Shown: piece after piece, positions 1 to 13,691 of the stretch | Layout: each line of letters opens with the position of its first letter | Position numbering within the stretch: the stretch's first letter is position 1 | NCBI GenBank assembly: GCA_929113105.1 | Contig: OV816031.1 | Coordinates: 98,515,683-98,579,682 of the forward strand | Source of the DNA: Agrypnus murinus | Lineage: Eukaryota > Arthropoda > Insecta > Coleoptera > Elateridae | DNA: 64,000 bases | Reading direction: 5' to 3' | Notes under the pieces: generated by a model | What the model saw: the letters and a program-made list of their open reading frames with translations, nothing else | Databases searched by the model: none | What the model was told of the DNA's origin: nothing | Position numbers and translations under genes: made by a program

Positions 1-2755
1 AATACCATAAGTAGTCAAAGTTAAGTAGACTATTTTTGTGGTGCTTAACACTCATGTCTATCATGCTTGCGAATACCACTCGTGCTGCGCACTCGTGGTA
101 TTTAAATGCAAGCATGATAGACATTCGTGAAACCACCACAAAAATAGTCGACATAACTTTGACTACTAATGGTATTATAAGTGACTATTCAACTCACATG
201 TCATTTATTAAAAATTGACCAATTAAAATGCAGCATTTGATATTTTTAATCCAATGAAAATGAATTGTATCGACAATTCTCACTAGTGAAAATTATCGAC
301 AATTTTCACTAGTGATAACAATCGACAATTTTAATAAAACACAAATATTTAACAACATTTATTTTTGAGTACTGAACGTACAATTATTAAATGTAACATT
401 GCTACATTTATGAAAAACAATTTGATTTTTTAAAGCGTGTTCGTTGAATAGTCTCTCGAATACCATAAGTAGTCAAAGTTAAGTAGACTATTTTTGTGGT
501 GCTTAACACTCATGTCTATCATGCTTGCGAATAACACTCGTGCTGCGCACTCGTGGTATTTAAATGCAAGCATGATAGACATTCGTGAAACCACCACAAA
601 AATAGTCGACATAACTTTGACTACTAATGGTATTATAAGTGACTATTCAACTCACATGTCATTTATTAAAAATTGACCAATTAAAATGCAGCATTTGATA
701 TTTTTAATCCAATGAAAATGAATTGTATCGACAATTCTCACTAGTGAAAATTATCGACAATTTTCAATAGTGATAACAATCGACAATTTTAATAAAACAC
801 AAATATTTAACAACATTTATTTTTGAGTACTGAACGTACAATTATTAAATGTAACATTGCTACATTTATGAAAAACAATTTGATTTTTTAAAGCGTGTTC
901 GTTGAATAGTCTCTCGAATACCATAAGTAGTCAAAGTTAAGTAGACTATTTTTGTGGTGCTTAACACTCATGTCTATCATGCTTGCGAATACCACTCGTG
1001 CTGCGCACTCGTGGTATTTATATGCAAGCATGATAGACATTCGTGAAACCACCACAAAAATAGTCGACATAACTTTGACTACTTATGGTATTATAAGTGA
1101 CTATTCAACTCACATGTCATTTATTAAAAATTGACCAATTAAAATGCAGCATTTGATATTTTTAATCCAATGAAAATGAATTGTAGCGACAATTCTCACT
1201 AGTGAAAATTGTCGACAATTTTCACTAGTGATAACAATCGACAATTTTAATAAAACACAAATATTTAACAACATTTATTTTTGAGTACTGAACGTACAAT
1301 TATTAAATGTAACATTGCTACATTTATGAAAAACAATTTGATTTTTTAAAGCGTGTTCGTTGAATAGTCTCTCGAATACCATAAGTAGTCAAAGTTAAGT
1401 AGACTAGTTTTGTGGTGCTTAACACTCATGTCTATCATGCTTGCGAATACAACTCGTGCTGCGCACTCGTGTAATTTAAACGCAAGCATGATAGACATTC
1501 GTGAAACCACCACAAAAATAGTCGACATAACTTTGACTACTAATGGTATTATAAGTGACTATTCAACTCACATGTCATTTACTAAAAATTGACCAATTAA
1601 AATGCAGCATTGGATATTTTTAATCCAATGAAAATGAATTGTAGCGACAATTCTCACTAGTGAAAATTGTCAACAATTTTCACTAGTGATAACAATCGAC
1701 AATTTTAATAAAACACAAATATTTAACAACATTTATTTTGAGTACTGAACGTACAATTATTAAATGTAACATTGCTACATTTATGAAATACAATTTGATT
1801 TTTTAAAGCGTGTTCGTTGAATAGTCTCTCGAATACCATAAGTAGTCAAAATTAAGTAGACTATTTTTGTGGTGCTTAACACTCATGTCTATCATGCTTG
1901 CGAATACCACTCGTGCTGCGCACTCGTGGTATTTAAATGCAAGCATGATAGACATTCGTGAAACCACCACAAAAATAGTCGACATAACTTTGACTACAAA
2001 TGGTATTTATTATAAGTGACTATTCAACTCACATGTCATTTATTAAAAATTGACCAATTAAAATGCAGCATTTGATATTTTTAATCCAATGAAAATGAAT
2101 TGTATCGACAATTCTCACTAGTGAAGATTATCGACAATTTTCACTAGTGATAACAATCGACAATTTTAATAAAACACAAATATTTAACAACATTTATTTT
2201 TGAGTACTGAACGTACAATTATTAAATGTAACATTGCTACATTTATGAAAAACAATTTGATTTTTTAAAGCGTGTTCGTTGAATAGTCTCTCGAATACCA
2301 TAAGTACTCAAAGTTAAGTAGACTATTTTTGTGGTGCTTAACACTCATGTCTATCATGCTTGCGAATACCACTCGTGCTGCGCACTCGTGGTATTTAAAT
2401 GCAAGCATGATAGACATTCGTGAAACCACCACAAAAATAGTCGACATAACTTTGACTACAAATGGTATTTATTATAAGTGACTATTCAACTCACATGTCA
2501 TTTATTAAAAATTGACCAATTAAAATGCAGCATTTGATATTTTTAATCCAATGAAAATGAATTGTATCGACAATTCTCACTAGTGAAAATTGTCGACAAT
2601 TTTCACTAGTGATAACAATCGACAATATTAATAAAACACAAATATTTAACAACATTTATTTTTGAGTACTGAACGTACAATTATTAAATGTAACATTGCT
2701 ACATTTATGAAAAACAATTTGATGTTTTAAAGCGTGTTCGTTGAATAGTCTCTCG

Positions 2756-2931
2756 AATACCATAAGTAGTCAAAGTTAAGTAGACTATTTTTGTGGTGCT
2801 TAACACTCATGTCTATCATGCTTGCGAATACCACTCGTGCTGCGCACTCGTGATATTTAAATGAAAGCATGATAGACATTCGTGAAACCACCACAAAAAT
2901 AGTCGACATAACTTTGACTACTAATGGTATT
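2756..2931. repeat. Long inverted repeat (hairpin) inside the satellite monomer
   Basis: Example of the ~176-bp hairpin present in every unit. The left arm runs from 'AATACCATAAGTAGTCAAAG' to 'CACTCGTGC' and the right arm from 'GCACTCGTG' to 'CTACTAATGGTATT', with TGC as the apical loop. Long blocks pair exactly, for example 'ATCATGCTTGC' with 'GCAAGCATGAT', and 'CACCACAAAAATAGTC' with its complement. Mismatches are scattered and one small internal loop (TAAAT) lies on the right arm. A transcript of either strand could fold into a long double-stranded RNA; that is inference. Confidence 0.93.
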
Positions 2932-3036
2932 ATAAGTGACTATTCAACTCACATGTCATTTATTAAAAATTGACCAATTAAAATGCAGCATTTGATATTT
3001 TTAATCCAATGAAAATGAATTGTATCGACAATTCTC

Positions 3037-3068
3037 ACTAGTGAAAATTGTCGACAATTTTCACTAGT
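3037..3068. repeat. Perfect 32-bp palindrome in the satellite monomer
   Basis: The sequence reads the same on both strands, from ACTAGT at each end through the core GAAAATTGTCGACAATTTTC (3041-3060). It is perfect in units with 'ATTGTCGAC' and broken by one base in units with 'ATTATCGAC'. A class of ~432-bp units has lost half of it, which is the usual source of short monomers. Confidence 0.95.
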
Positions 3069-3142
3069 GATAACAATCGACAATTTTAATAAAACACAAA
3101 TATTTAACAGCATTTATTTTTGAGTATTGAACGTACAATTAT

Positions 3143-3165
3143 TAAATGTAACATTGCTACATTTA
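3143..3165. repeat. Short stem-loop in the satellite monomer
   Basis: TAAATGTA (3143-3150), loop ACATTGC, then TACATTTA (3158-3165): an exact 8-bp stem. It is kept in nearly all units; one exception is near 19752, where the loop-side 'CTACATTT' reads 'CTATATTT'. Confidence 0.9.
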
Positions 3166-6100
3166 TGAAAAACAATTTGATTTTTTAAAGCGTGTTCGTT
3201 GAATAGTCTCTCGAATACCATAAGTAGTCAAAGTTAAGTAGACTATTTTTGTGGTGCTTAACACTCATGTCTATCATGCTTGCGAATACCACTCGTGCTG
3301 CGCACTCGTGGTATTTAAATGCAAGCATGATAGACATTCGTGAAACCACCACAAAAATAGTCGACATAACTTTGACTACTAATGGTATTATAAGTGACTA
3401 TTCAACTCACATGTCATTTATTAAAAATTGACCAATTAAAATGCAGCATTTGATATTTTTAATCCAATGAAAATGAATTGTATCGACAATTCTCACTAGT
3501 GAAAATTATCGACAATTTTCACTAGTGATAACAATCGACAATTTTAATAAAACACAAATATTTAACAACATTTATTTTTGAGTACTGAACGTACAATTAT
3601 TAAATGTAACATTGCTACATTTATGAAAAACAATTTGATTTTTTAAAGCGTGTTCGTTGAATAGTCTCTCGAATACCATAAGTAGTCAAAGTTAAGTAGA
3701 CTATTTTTGTGGTGCTTAACACTCATGTCTATCATGCTTGTGAATAACACTCGTGCTGCGCACTCGTGGTATTTAAATGCAAGCATGATAGACATTCGTG
3801 AAACCACCACAAAAATAGTCGACATAACTTTGACTACTAATGGTATTATAAGTGACTATTCAACTCACATGTCATTTATTAAAAATTGACCAATTAAAAT
3901 GCAGCATTTGATATTTTTAATCCAATGAAAATGAATTGTATCGACAATTCTCACTAGTGAAAATTATCGACAATTTTCAATAGTGATAACAATCGACAAT
4001 TTTAATAAAACACAAATATTTAACAACATTTATTTTTGAGTACTGAACGTACAATTATTAAATGTAACATTGCTACATTTATGAAAAACAATTTGATTTT
4101 TTAAAGCGTGTTCGTTGAATAGTCTCTCGAATACCATAAGTAGTCAAAGTTAAGTAGACTATTTTTGTGGTGCTTAACACTCATGTCTATCATGCTTGCG
4201 AATACCACTCGTGCTGCGCACTCGTGGTATTTAAATGCAAGCATGATAGACATTCGTGAAACCACCACAAAAATAGTCGACATAACTTTGACTACTAATG
4301 GTATTATAAGTGACTATTCAACTCACATGTCATTTATTAAAAATTGACCAATTAAAATGCAGCATTTGATATTTTTAATCCAATGAAAATGAATTGTATC
4401 GACAATTCTCACTAGTGAAAATTGTCGACAATTTTCACTAGTGATAACAATCGACAATTTTAATAAAACACAAATATTTAACAACATTTATTTTTGAGTA
4501 TTGAACGTACAATTATTAAATGTAACATTGCTACATTTATGAAAAACAATTTGATTTTTTAAAGCGTGTTCGTTGAATAGTCTCTCGAATACCATATGTA
4601 GTCAAAGTTAAGTAGACTATTTTCGTGGTGCTTAACACTCATGTCTATCATGCTTGCGAATACCACTCGTGGTATTTAAATGCAAGCATGATAGACATTC
4701 GTGAAACCACCACAAAAATAGTCGACATAACTTTGACTACTAATGGTATTATAAGTGACTATTCAACTCACATGTCATTTATTAAAAATTGACCAATTAA
4801 AATGCAGCATTTGATATTTTTAATCCAATGAAAATGAATTGTATCGACAATTCTCACTAGTGAAAATTATCGACAATTTTAATAAAACACAAATATTTAA
4901 CATTTATTTTTGAGTACTGAACGTACAATTATTAAATGTAACATTGCTACATTTATGAAAAACAATTTGATTTTTTAAAGCGTGTTCTTTGAATAGTCTC
5001 TCGAATACCATAAGTAGTCAAAGTTAAGTAGACTATTTTGTGGTGCTTAGCACTCATGTCTATCATGCTTGCGAATACAACTCGTGCTGCGCACTCGTGA
5101 TATTTAAATGCAAGCATGATAGACATTCGTGAAACCACCAGAAAAATAGTTGACATAACTTTGACTACTAATGGTATTATAAGTGACTATTCAACTCACA
5201 TGTCATTTATTAGAAATTGACCAATTAAAATGCAGCATTTGATATTTTTAATCCAATGAAAATGAATTGTAGCGACAATTCTCACTAGTGAAAATTGTCG
5301 ACAATTTTCAGTAGTGATAACAATCGACAATTTTAATAAAACACAAATATTTAACAACATTTATTTTGAGTACTGAACGTACAATTATTAAATGTAACAT
5401 TGCTACATTTATGAAAAACAATTTGATTTTTTAAAGCGTGTTCGTTGAATAGTCTCTCGAATACCATAAGTAGTCAAAGTTAAGTAGACTATTTTTGTGG
5501 TGCTTAACACTCATGTCTATCATGCTTGCGAATATCACTCGTGCTGCGCACTCGTGATATTTAAATGCAAGCATGATAGACATTCGTGAAACCACCACAA
5601 GAATAGTCGACATAACTTTGACTACTAATGGTATTATAAGTGACTATTCAACTCACATGTCATTTATTAAAAATTGACCAATTAAAATGCAGCATTTGAT
5701 ATTTTTAATCCAATGAAAATGAATTGTATCGACAATTCTCACTAGTGAAAATTGTCGACAATTTTCAATAGTGATAACAATCGACAATTTTAATAAAACA
5801 CAAATATTTAACAACATTTATTTTTGAGTACTGAACGTACAATTATTAAATGTAACATTGCTACATTTATGAAAAACAATTTGATTTTTTAAAGCGTGTT
5901 CGTTGAATACTCTCTCGAATACCATAAGTAGTCAAAGTTAAGTAGACTATTTTTGTGGTGCTTAACACTCATGTCTATCATGCTTGCGAATAACACTCGT
6001 GCTGCGCACTCGTTGTATTTAAATGCGAGCATGATAGACATTCGTGATACCACCACAAAAATAGTCGACATAACTTTGACTACTAATGGTATTATAAGTG

Positions 6101-9100
6101 ACTATTCAACTCACATGTCATTTATTAAAAATTGACCAATTAAAATGCAGCATTTGATATTTTTAATCCAATGAAAATGAATTGTAGCGACAATTCTCAC
6201 TAGTGAAAATTATCGACAATTTTCACTAGTGATAACAATCGACAATTTTAATAAAACACAAATATTTAACAACATTTATTTTTGAGTACTGAACGTACAA
6301 TTATTAAATGTAACATTGCTACATTTATGAAAAACAATTTGATTTTTTAAAGCGTGTTCGTTGAATAGTCTCTCGAATACCATAAGAAGTCAAAGTTAAG
6401 TAGACTATTTTTGTGGTGCTTAACACTCATGTCTATCATGCTTGCGAATAACACTCGTGCTGCGCACTCGTGGTATTTAAATGCAAGCATGATAGACATT
6501 CGTGAAACCACCACAAAAATAGTCTACATAACTTTGACTACTAATGGTATTATAAGTGACTATTCAACTCACATGTCATTTATTAAAAATTGACCAATTA
6601 AAATGCAGCATTTGATATTTTTAATCCAATGAAAATGAATTGTATCGACAATACTCACTAGTGAAAATTATCGACAATTTTCAATAGTGATAACAATCGA
6701 CAATTTTAATAAAACACAAATATTTAACAACATTTATTTTTGAGTACTGAACGTACAATTATTAAATGTAACATTGCTACATTTATGAAAAACAATTTGA
6801 TTTTTTAAAGGGTGTTCGTTGAATAGTCTCTCGAATACCATAAGTAGTCAAAGTTAAGTAGACTATTTTTGTGGTGCTTAACACTCATGTCTATCATGCT
6901 TGCGAATACCACTCGTGCTGCGCACTCGTGGTATTTAAATGCAAGCATGATAGACATTCGTGAAACCACCACAAAAATAGTCGACATAACTTTGACTACT
7001 AATGGTATTATAAGTGACTATTCAACTCACATGTCATTTATTAAAAATTGACCAATTAAAATGCAGCATTTGATATTTTTAATCCAATGAAAATGAATTG
7101 TATCGACAATTCTCACTAGTGAAAATTATCGACAATTTTCACTAGTGATAACAATCGACAATTTTAATAAAACACAAATATTTAACAACATTTATTTTTG
7201 AGTACTGAACGTACAATTATTAAATGTAACATTGCTACATTTATGAAAAACAATTTGATTTTTTAAAGCGTGTTCGTTGAATAGTCTCTCGAATACCATA
7301 AGTAGTCAAAGTTAAGTAGACTATTTTTGTGGTGCTTAACACTCATGTCTATCATGCTTGCGAATACCACTCGTGCTGCGCACTCGTGGTATTTAAATGC
7401 AAGCATGATAGACATTCGTGAAACCACCACAAAAATAGTCGACATAACTTTGACTACTAATGGTATTATAAGTGACTATTCAACTCACATGTCATTTATT
7501 AAAAATTGACCAATTAAAATGCAGCATTTGATATTTTTAATCCAATGAAAATGAATTGTATCGACAATTCTCACTAGTGAAAATTATCGACAATTTTCAA
7601 TAGTGATAACAATCGACAATTTTAATAAAACACAAATATTTAACAACATTTATTTTTGAGTACTGAACGTACAATTATTAAATGTAACATTGCTACATTT
7701 ATGAAAAACAATTTGATTTTTTAAAGCGTGTTCGTTGAATAGTCTCTCGAATACCATAAGTAGTCAAAGTTAAGTAGACTATTTTTGTGGTGCTTAACAC
7801 TCATGTCTATCATGCTTGCGAATACCACTCGTGCTGCGCACTCGTGGTATTTAAACGCAAGCATGATAGACATTCGTGAAACCACCACAAAAATAGTCGA
7901 CATAACTTTGACTACTAATGGTATTATAAGTGACTATTCAACTCACATGTCATTTACTAAAAATTGACCAATTAAAATGCAGCATTTGATATTTTTAATC
8001 CAATGAAAATGAATTGCAGCGACAATTCTCACTAGTGAAAATTGTCAACAATTTTCACTAGTGATAACAATCGACAATTTTAATAAAACACAAATATTTA
8101 ACAACATTTATTTTAGTACTGAACGTACAATTATTAAATGTAACATTGCTACATTTATGAAATACAATTTGATTTTTTAAAGCGTGTTCGTTGAATAGTC
8201 TCTCGAATACCATAAGTAGTCAAAGTTAAGTAGACTATTTTTGTGGTGCTTAACACTCATGTCTATCATGCTTGCGAATACCACTCGTGCTGCGCACTCG
8301 TGGTATTTAAATGCAAGCATGATAGACATTCGTGAAACCACCACAAAAATAGTCGACATAACTTTGACTACTAATGGTATTATAAGTGACTATTCAACTC
8401 ACATTTCATTTATTAAAAATTGACCAATTAAAATGCAGCATTTGATATTTTTAATCCAATGAAAATGAATTGTATCGACAATTCTCACTAGTGAAGATTA
8501 TCGACAATTTTCACTAGTGATAACAATCGACAATTTTAATAAAACACAAATATTTAACAACATTTATTTTTGAGTACTGAACGTACAATTATTAAATGTA
8601 ACATTGCTACATTTATGAAAAACAATTTGATTTTTTAAAGCGTGTTCGTTGAATAGTCTCTCGAATACCATAAGTAGTCAAAGTTAAGTAGACTATTTTT
8701 GTGGTGCTTAACACTCATGTCTATCATGCTTGCGAATACCACTCGTGCTGCGCACTCGTGGTATTTAAATGCAAGCATGATAGACATTCGTGAAACCACC
8801 ACAAAAATAGTCGACATAACTTTGACTACTAATGGTATTATAAGTGACTATTCAACTCACATGTCATTTATTAAAAATTGACAAATTAAAATGCAGCATT
8901 TGATATTTTTAATCTAATGAAAATGAATTGTATCGACAATTCTCACTAGTGAAAATTGTCGACAATTTTCACTAGTGATAACAATCGACAATTTTAATAA
9001 AACACAAATATTTAACAACATTTATTTTTGAGTACTGAACGTACAATTATTAAATGTAACATTGCTACATTTATGAAAAACAATTTGATTTTTTAAAGCG

Positions 9101-12100
9101 TGTTCGTTGAATAGTCTCTCGAATACCATAAGTAGTCAAAGTTAAGTAGACTATTTTTGTGGTGCTTAACACTCATGTCTATCATGCTTGCGAATACCAC
9201 TCGTGCTGCGCACTCGTGATATTTAAATGAAAGCATGATAGACATTCGTGAAACCACCACAAAAATAGTCGACATAACTTTGACTACAAATGGTATTTAT
9301 TATAAGTGACTATTCAACTCACATGTCATTTATTAAAAATTGACCAATTAAAATGCAGCATTTGATATTTTTAATCCAATGAAAATGAATTGTATCGACA
9401 ATTCTCACTAGTGAAAATTGTCGACAATTTTCACTAGTGATAACAATCGACAATATTAATAAAACACAAATATTTAACATTTATTTTTGAGTACTGAACG
9501 TACAATTATTAAATGTAACATTGCTACATTTATGAAAAACAATTTGATTTTTTAAAGCGTGTTCGTTGAATAGTCTCTCGAATACCATAAGTAGTCAAAG
9601 TTAAGTAGACTATTTTTGTGGTGCTTAACACTCATGTCTATCATGCTTGCGAATACCACTCGTGCTGCGCACTCGTGATATTTAAATGAAAGCATGATAG
9701 ACATTCGTGAAACCACCACAAAAATAGTCGACATAACTTTGACTACTAATGGTATTATAAGTGACTATTCAACTCACATGTCATTTATTAAAAATTGACC
9801 AATTAAAATGCAGCATTTGATATTTTTAATCCAATGAAAATGAATTGTATCGACAATTCTCACTAGTGAAAATTGTCGACAATTTTCACTAGTGATAACA
9901 ATCGACAATTTTAATAAAACACAAATATTTAACAGCATTTATTTTTGAGTATTGAACGTACAATTATTAAATGTAACATTGCTACATTTATGAAAAACAA
10001 TTTGATTTTTTAAAGCGTGTTCGTTGAATAGTCTCTCGAATACCATAAGTAGTCAAAGTTAAGTAGACTATTTTTGTGGTGCTTAACACTCATGTCTATC
10101 ATGCTTGCGAATACCACTCGTGCTGCGCACTCGTGATATTTAAATGCAAGCATGATAGACATTCATGAAACCACCACAAAAATAGTCGACATAACTTTGA
10201 CTACTAATGGTATTATAAGTGACTATTCAACTCACATGTCATTTATTAAAAATTGACCAATTAAAATGCAGCATTTGATATTTTTAATCCAATGAAAATG
10301 AATTGTATCGACAATTTTCACTAGTGAAAATTATCGACAATTTTAATAAAACACAAATATTTAACAACATTTATTTTTGAGTACTGAACGTACAATTATT
10401 AAATGTAACATTGCTACATTTATGAAAAACAATTTGATTTTTTAAAGCGTGTTCGTTGAATAGTCTCTCGAATACCATAAGTAGTCAAAGTTAAGTAGAC
10501 TATTTTTGTGGTGCTTAACACTCATGTCTATCATGCTTGCGAATACCACTCGTGCTGCGCACTCGTGATATTTAAATGAAAGCATGATAGACATTCGTGA
10601 AACCACCACAAAAATAGTCGACATAACTTTGACTACTAATGGTATTATAAGTGACTATTCAACTCACATGTCATTTATTAAAAATTGACCAATTAAAATG
10701 CAGCATTTGATATTTTTAATCCAATGAAAATGAATTGTATCGACAATTCTCACTAGTGAAAATTGTCGACAATTTTCACTAGTGATAACAGTCGACAATT
10801 TTAATAAAACACAAATATTTAACAACATTTATTTTAGAGTACTGAACGTACAATTATTAAATGTAACATTGCTACATTTATGAAAAACAATTTGATTTTT
10901 TAAAGCGTGTTCGTTGAATAGTCTCTCGAATACCATAAGTAGTCAAAGTTAAGTAGACTATTTTTGTGGTGCTTAACGCTCATGTCTATCATGCTTCCGA
11001 ATACCACTCGTGCTGCGCACTCGTGGTGTTTAAATGCAAGCATGATAGACATTCGTGAAACCACCACAAAAATAGTCGACATAACTTTGACTACTAATGG
11101 TATTATAAGTGACTATTCAACTCACATGTCATTTATTAAAAATTGACCAATTAAAATGCAGCATTTGATATTTTTAATCCAATGAAAATGAATTGTATCG
11201 ACAATTCTCACTAGTGAAAATTGTCGACAATTTTCACTAGTGATAACAATCGACAATTTTAATAAAACACAAATATTTAACAACATTTATTTTTGAGTAC
11301 TGAACGTACAATTATTAAATGTAACATTGCTACATTTATGAAAAACAATTTGATTTTTTAAAGCGTGTTCGTTGAATAGTCTCTCGAATACCATAAGTAG
11401 TCAAAGTTAAGTAGACTATTTTTGTGGTGCTTAACACTCATGTCTATCATGCTTGCGAATACCACTCGTGCTGCGCACTCGTGGTGTTTAAATGCAAGCA
11501 TGATAGACATTCGTGAAACCACCACAAAAATAGTCGACATAACTTTGACTACTAATGGTATTATAAGTGACTATTCAACTCACATGTCATTTATTAAAAA
11601 TTGACCAATTAAAATGCAGCATTTGATATTTTTAATCCAATAAAAATGAATTGTATCGACAATTCTCACTAGTGAAAATTATCGACAATTTTCAATAGTG
11701 ATAACAATCGACAATTTTAATAAAACACAAATATTTAACAACATTTATTTTTGAGTACTGAACGTACAATTATTAAATGTAACATTGCTACATTTATGAA
11801 AAACAATTTGATTTTTTAAAGCGTGTTCGTTGGTCTCTCGAATACCATAAGTAGTCAAAGTTAAGTAGACTATTTTTGTGGTGCTTAACACTCATGTCTA
11901 TCATGCTTGCGAATACCACTCGTGCTGCGCACTCGTGGTGTTTAAATGCAAGCATGATAGACATTCGTGAAACCACCACAAAAATAGTCGACATAACTTT
12001 GACTACTAATGGTATTATAAGTGACTATTCAACTCACATGTCATTTATTAAAAATTGACCAATTAAAATGCAGCATTTGATATTTTTAATCCAATGAAAA

Positions 12101-12483
12101 TGAATTGTATCGACAATTCTCACTAGTGAAAATTGTCGACAATTTTCACTAGTGATAACAATCTACAATTTTAATAAAACACAAATATTTAACAACATTT
12201 ATTTTTGAGTACTGAACGTACAATTATTAAATGTAACATTGCTACATTTATGAAAAACAATTTGATTTTTTAAAGCGTGTTCGTTGAATAGTCTCTCGAA
12301 TACCATAAGTAGTCAAAGTTAAGTAGACTATTTTTGTGGTGCTTAACACTCATGTCTATCATGCTTGCGAATACAACTCGCGCTGCGCACTCGTGGTATT
12401 TAAATGCAAGCATGATATACATTCGTGAAACCACCACAAAAATAGTCGACATAACTTTGACTACTAATGGTATTATAAGTGAC

Positions 12484-12704
12484 AAAAATTTAAGGAAAAA
12501 CTACTTAATGATGCATTATTACTCCAGGTTCTTGTTTTTTGTGATATCTAATATCACTTCTACACCATCTACTCGAGTATCCCGACGTTTTTATTTGTTT
12601 TTAATTTAGTTTTTGACAAATAAAATTTTTATCGCACCGTTTGACAGCCAAATTTAAAACTTGACAAGTTGTGCACACTTGCGGTTCATGTGCACACCTC
12701 TTTT
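12484..12704 (+). mobile_element. Array cap, copy 1 (candidate 3' end of the satellite-carrying element)
   Basis: About 220 bp directly after array 1 are almost identical to 20444-20663 directly after array 2, and in both places the satellite stops at the same base of the monomer (just after 'TATAAGTGAC'). The cap holds a small exact stem-loop TGATAT-CTA-ATATCA (12541-12555) and a TGTGCAC/GTGCACA inverted repeat near its far end (12670-12696), after which the copies diverge. I infer that the satellite plus cap form one dispersed unit. The ends do not show a clear Helitron 'CTRR' or terminal inverted repeat, so the class is not assigned. Confidence 0.7.
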
Positions 12705-12834
12705 GCCACTTCCCCCTATTTAAACGTCCTTGGTTTAAGCCGTATTTGCGTGAGGTTTTGTGAAATTGACAGTTTTTAAGGATAGGCAGCTATACAACGG
12801 ATCCAGGTCACGTATGTTCAAGTAAGTTGCTTTA

Positions 12835-13258
12835 TAGTAGAGTCAATTTTTGCAGTAAGTTCTTATTTTTTACTATCTAAAGATACAGACTTGAAATCTT
12901 TTGTAATGCCTTTTCAGTACTGGACCAATATAAGATGTTATATGTTTAAAATGGGGGCACGCCTCCTTGGGGCGTTGAAACCCCCATTTTGTACCCCTAA
13001 TTTAATAACGCAGCCAGATTGAGCAAAATTTATATTAGGAGGGTTCTTGGAGTCGCTGATTATGAATCCAATGAGAAAATTGAAAAATTCAAAATGGCGG
13101 TCCTAAAATAACGGCATTTGAGATTGAGAATGCGATTTACGCCGTTTCTATTGATTTTAGAGAAAAACTCAAAGAGTCAAAAAGTGCTTAAAATGTGATT
13201 TTGCAAAGGAATACACTATTTTGATTACCTTATTATGAACCCCTTCGCTCTGCCCTAG
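12835..13258 (+). repeat. ~425-bp interspersed repeat, copy 1 (direct)
   Basis: It starts at 'TAGTAGAGTCAATTTTTGCA' and ends at 'GCCCTAG'. Internally it has an AAAATGGGGG...CCCCCATTTT stem, and 'GCGATTTACGCCGTTT' near the 3' third. The next copy follows at once in the same orientation. It is probably a MITE or a fragment of a larger nonautonomous element. No coding function is supported. Confidence 0.85.
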
Positions 13259-13682
13259 TAGTAGAGTCAATTTTTGCATTAAGGTCTTATTTTTTACTAT
13301 CTAAAGATAGAGACTTGAAATCTTTTGTAATGCCTTCAGTACTGGACCGATATAAAATGTAATATGTTTAAAATGGGGGGGGGGGGTTGAAACCCCCATT
13401 TTACACTCCCAATTTAATAACTCGGGAAGTTTTCCATCAACTTGAGGCAAATTCATGTTGGGAGATTTTTGTGGTTCCTGATTATGAACTCAATGAGAAA
13501 ATTAAGAAATACAAAATGGCGGACCCAAAATGGCGGTCTTTGAGATTGGAAATGCGATTTACGCCGTTTTTATTGATTTAAGAGAAAAATCCAGAGAGTC
13601 AAAAAGTGTTTAGAATGTGATCTTACATAGGAATACACTATTTTGGTTACCTTATTATGTAACCCCCTTCACTCTCCCCTAG
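13259..13682 (+). repeat. ~425-bp interspersed repeat, copy 2 (direct)
   Basis: This copy lies head-to-tail with copy 1 and has the same landmarks. It includes a run of 12 G at 13375-13386 inside the AAAATGGG...CCCATTTT stem. Open frames here (for example 13387-13581) match the one on the opposite strand of copy 3, because both copies are the same repeat; they are not independent evidence of a protein. Confidence 0.85.
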
Positions 13683-13691
13683 TTGGCTTTT

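Larger units (their letters stand above)
2727..3184. repeat. Representative 458-bp satellite monomer
   Basis: This unit shows all the parts of the monomer in order: a long imperfect hairpin (2756-2931), an AT-rich spacer with 'CAATTAAAATGCAGCATTTG', a perfect 32-bp palindrome (3037-3068), a degenerate repeat of 'ATCGACAATTTT' just after it, and a short stem-loop (3143-3165). The unit start used here is arbitrary. Other units in all three arrays follow the same plan, with lengths of about 429-478 bp caused mainly by losses around the 32-bp palindrome or at the hairpin tip. Confidence 0.95.
1..10850 (+). repeat. Long duplicated satellite block, left copy
   Basis: Diagnostic unit variants occur in the same order here and at 32936-42850. 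Examples: the 'TTTATATGC' unit (near 1017 and 33951), the 'TGTAATTTAAACGC' unit (1471 and 34404), 'AAGTACTCAAAG' (2303 and 35237), 'GATGTTTTAAAG' (2722 and 35656), 'CTTGTGAATAACAC' (3738 and 36672), and the hairpin-tip deletion (4665 and 37599). The offset is 32935 at first, 32934 after a one-base loss in a T run near 33821, and 31990 after ~944 bp is missing from the right copy. The block probably extends left of the window. Confidence 0.92.
1..12483. repeat. Satellite array 1, ~458-bp unit, about 28 units
   Basis: Head-to-tail copies of one ~458-bp AT-rich unit fill this stretch. Hairpin starts ('CTCGAATACC') recur near 455, 913, 1371, 1828, 2290, 2752, 3210 and so on to 12296. Units differ by scattered substitutions and small indels. 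Two units are short (unit near 4584 has a 13-bp loss at the hairpin tip; units near 4880 and 10330 lack part of the central palindrome). The array begins outside the window and ends sharply at 12483, where the usual 'GTGACTATTC' is replaced by 'GTGACAAAAA'. No protein-coding potential is claimed: the repeated 60-codon frames on both strands reflect the palindrome. The repeat family is not one I can name. Confidence 0.98.

Noticed and set aside
1..12483. CRISPR array
   Set aside because: Repeats are ~458 bp with no unique spacers, and the genome is eukaryotic.
12484..12704. Helitron 3' end in the array cap
   Set aside because: There is a small inverted repeat near the end but no convincing CTRR terminus, and no 5' TC end was seen.
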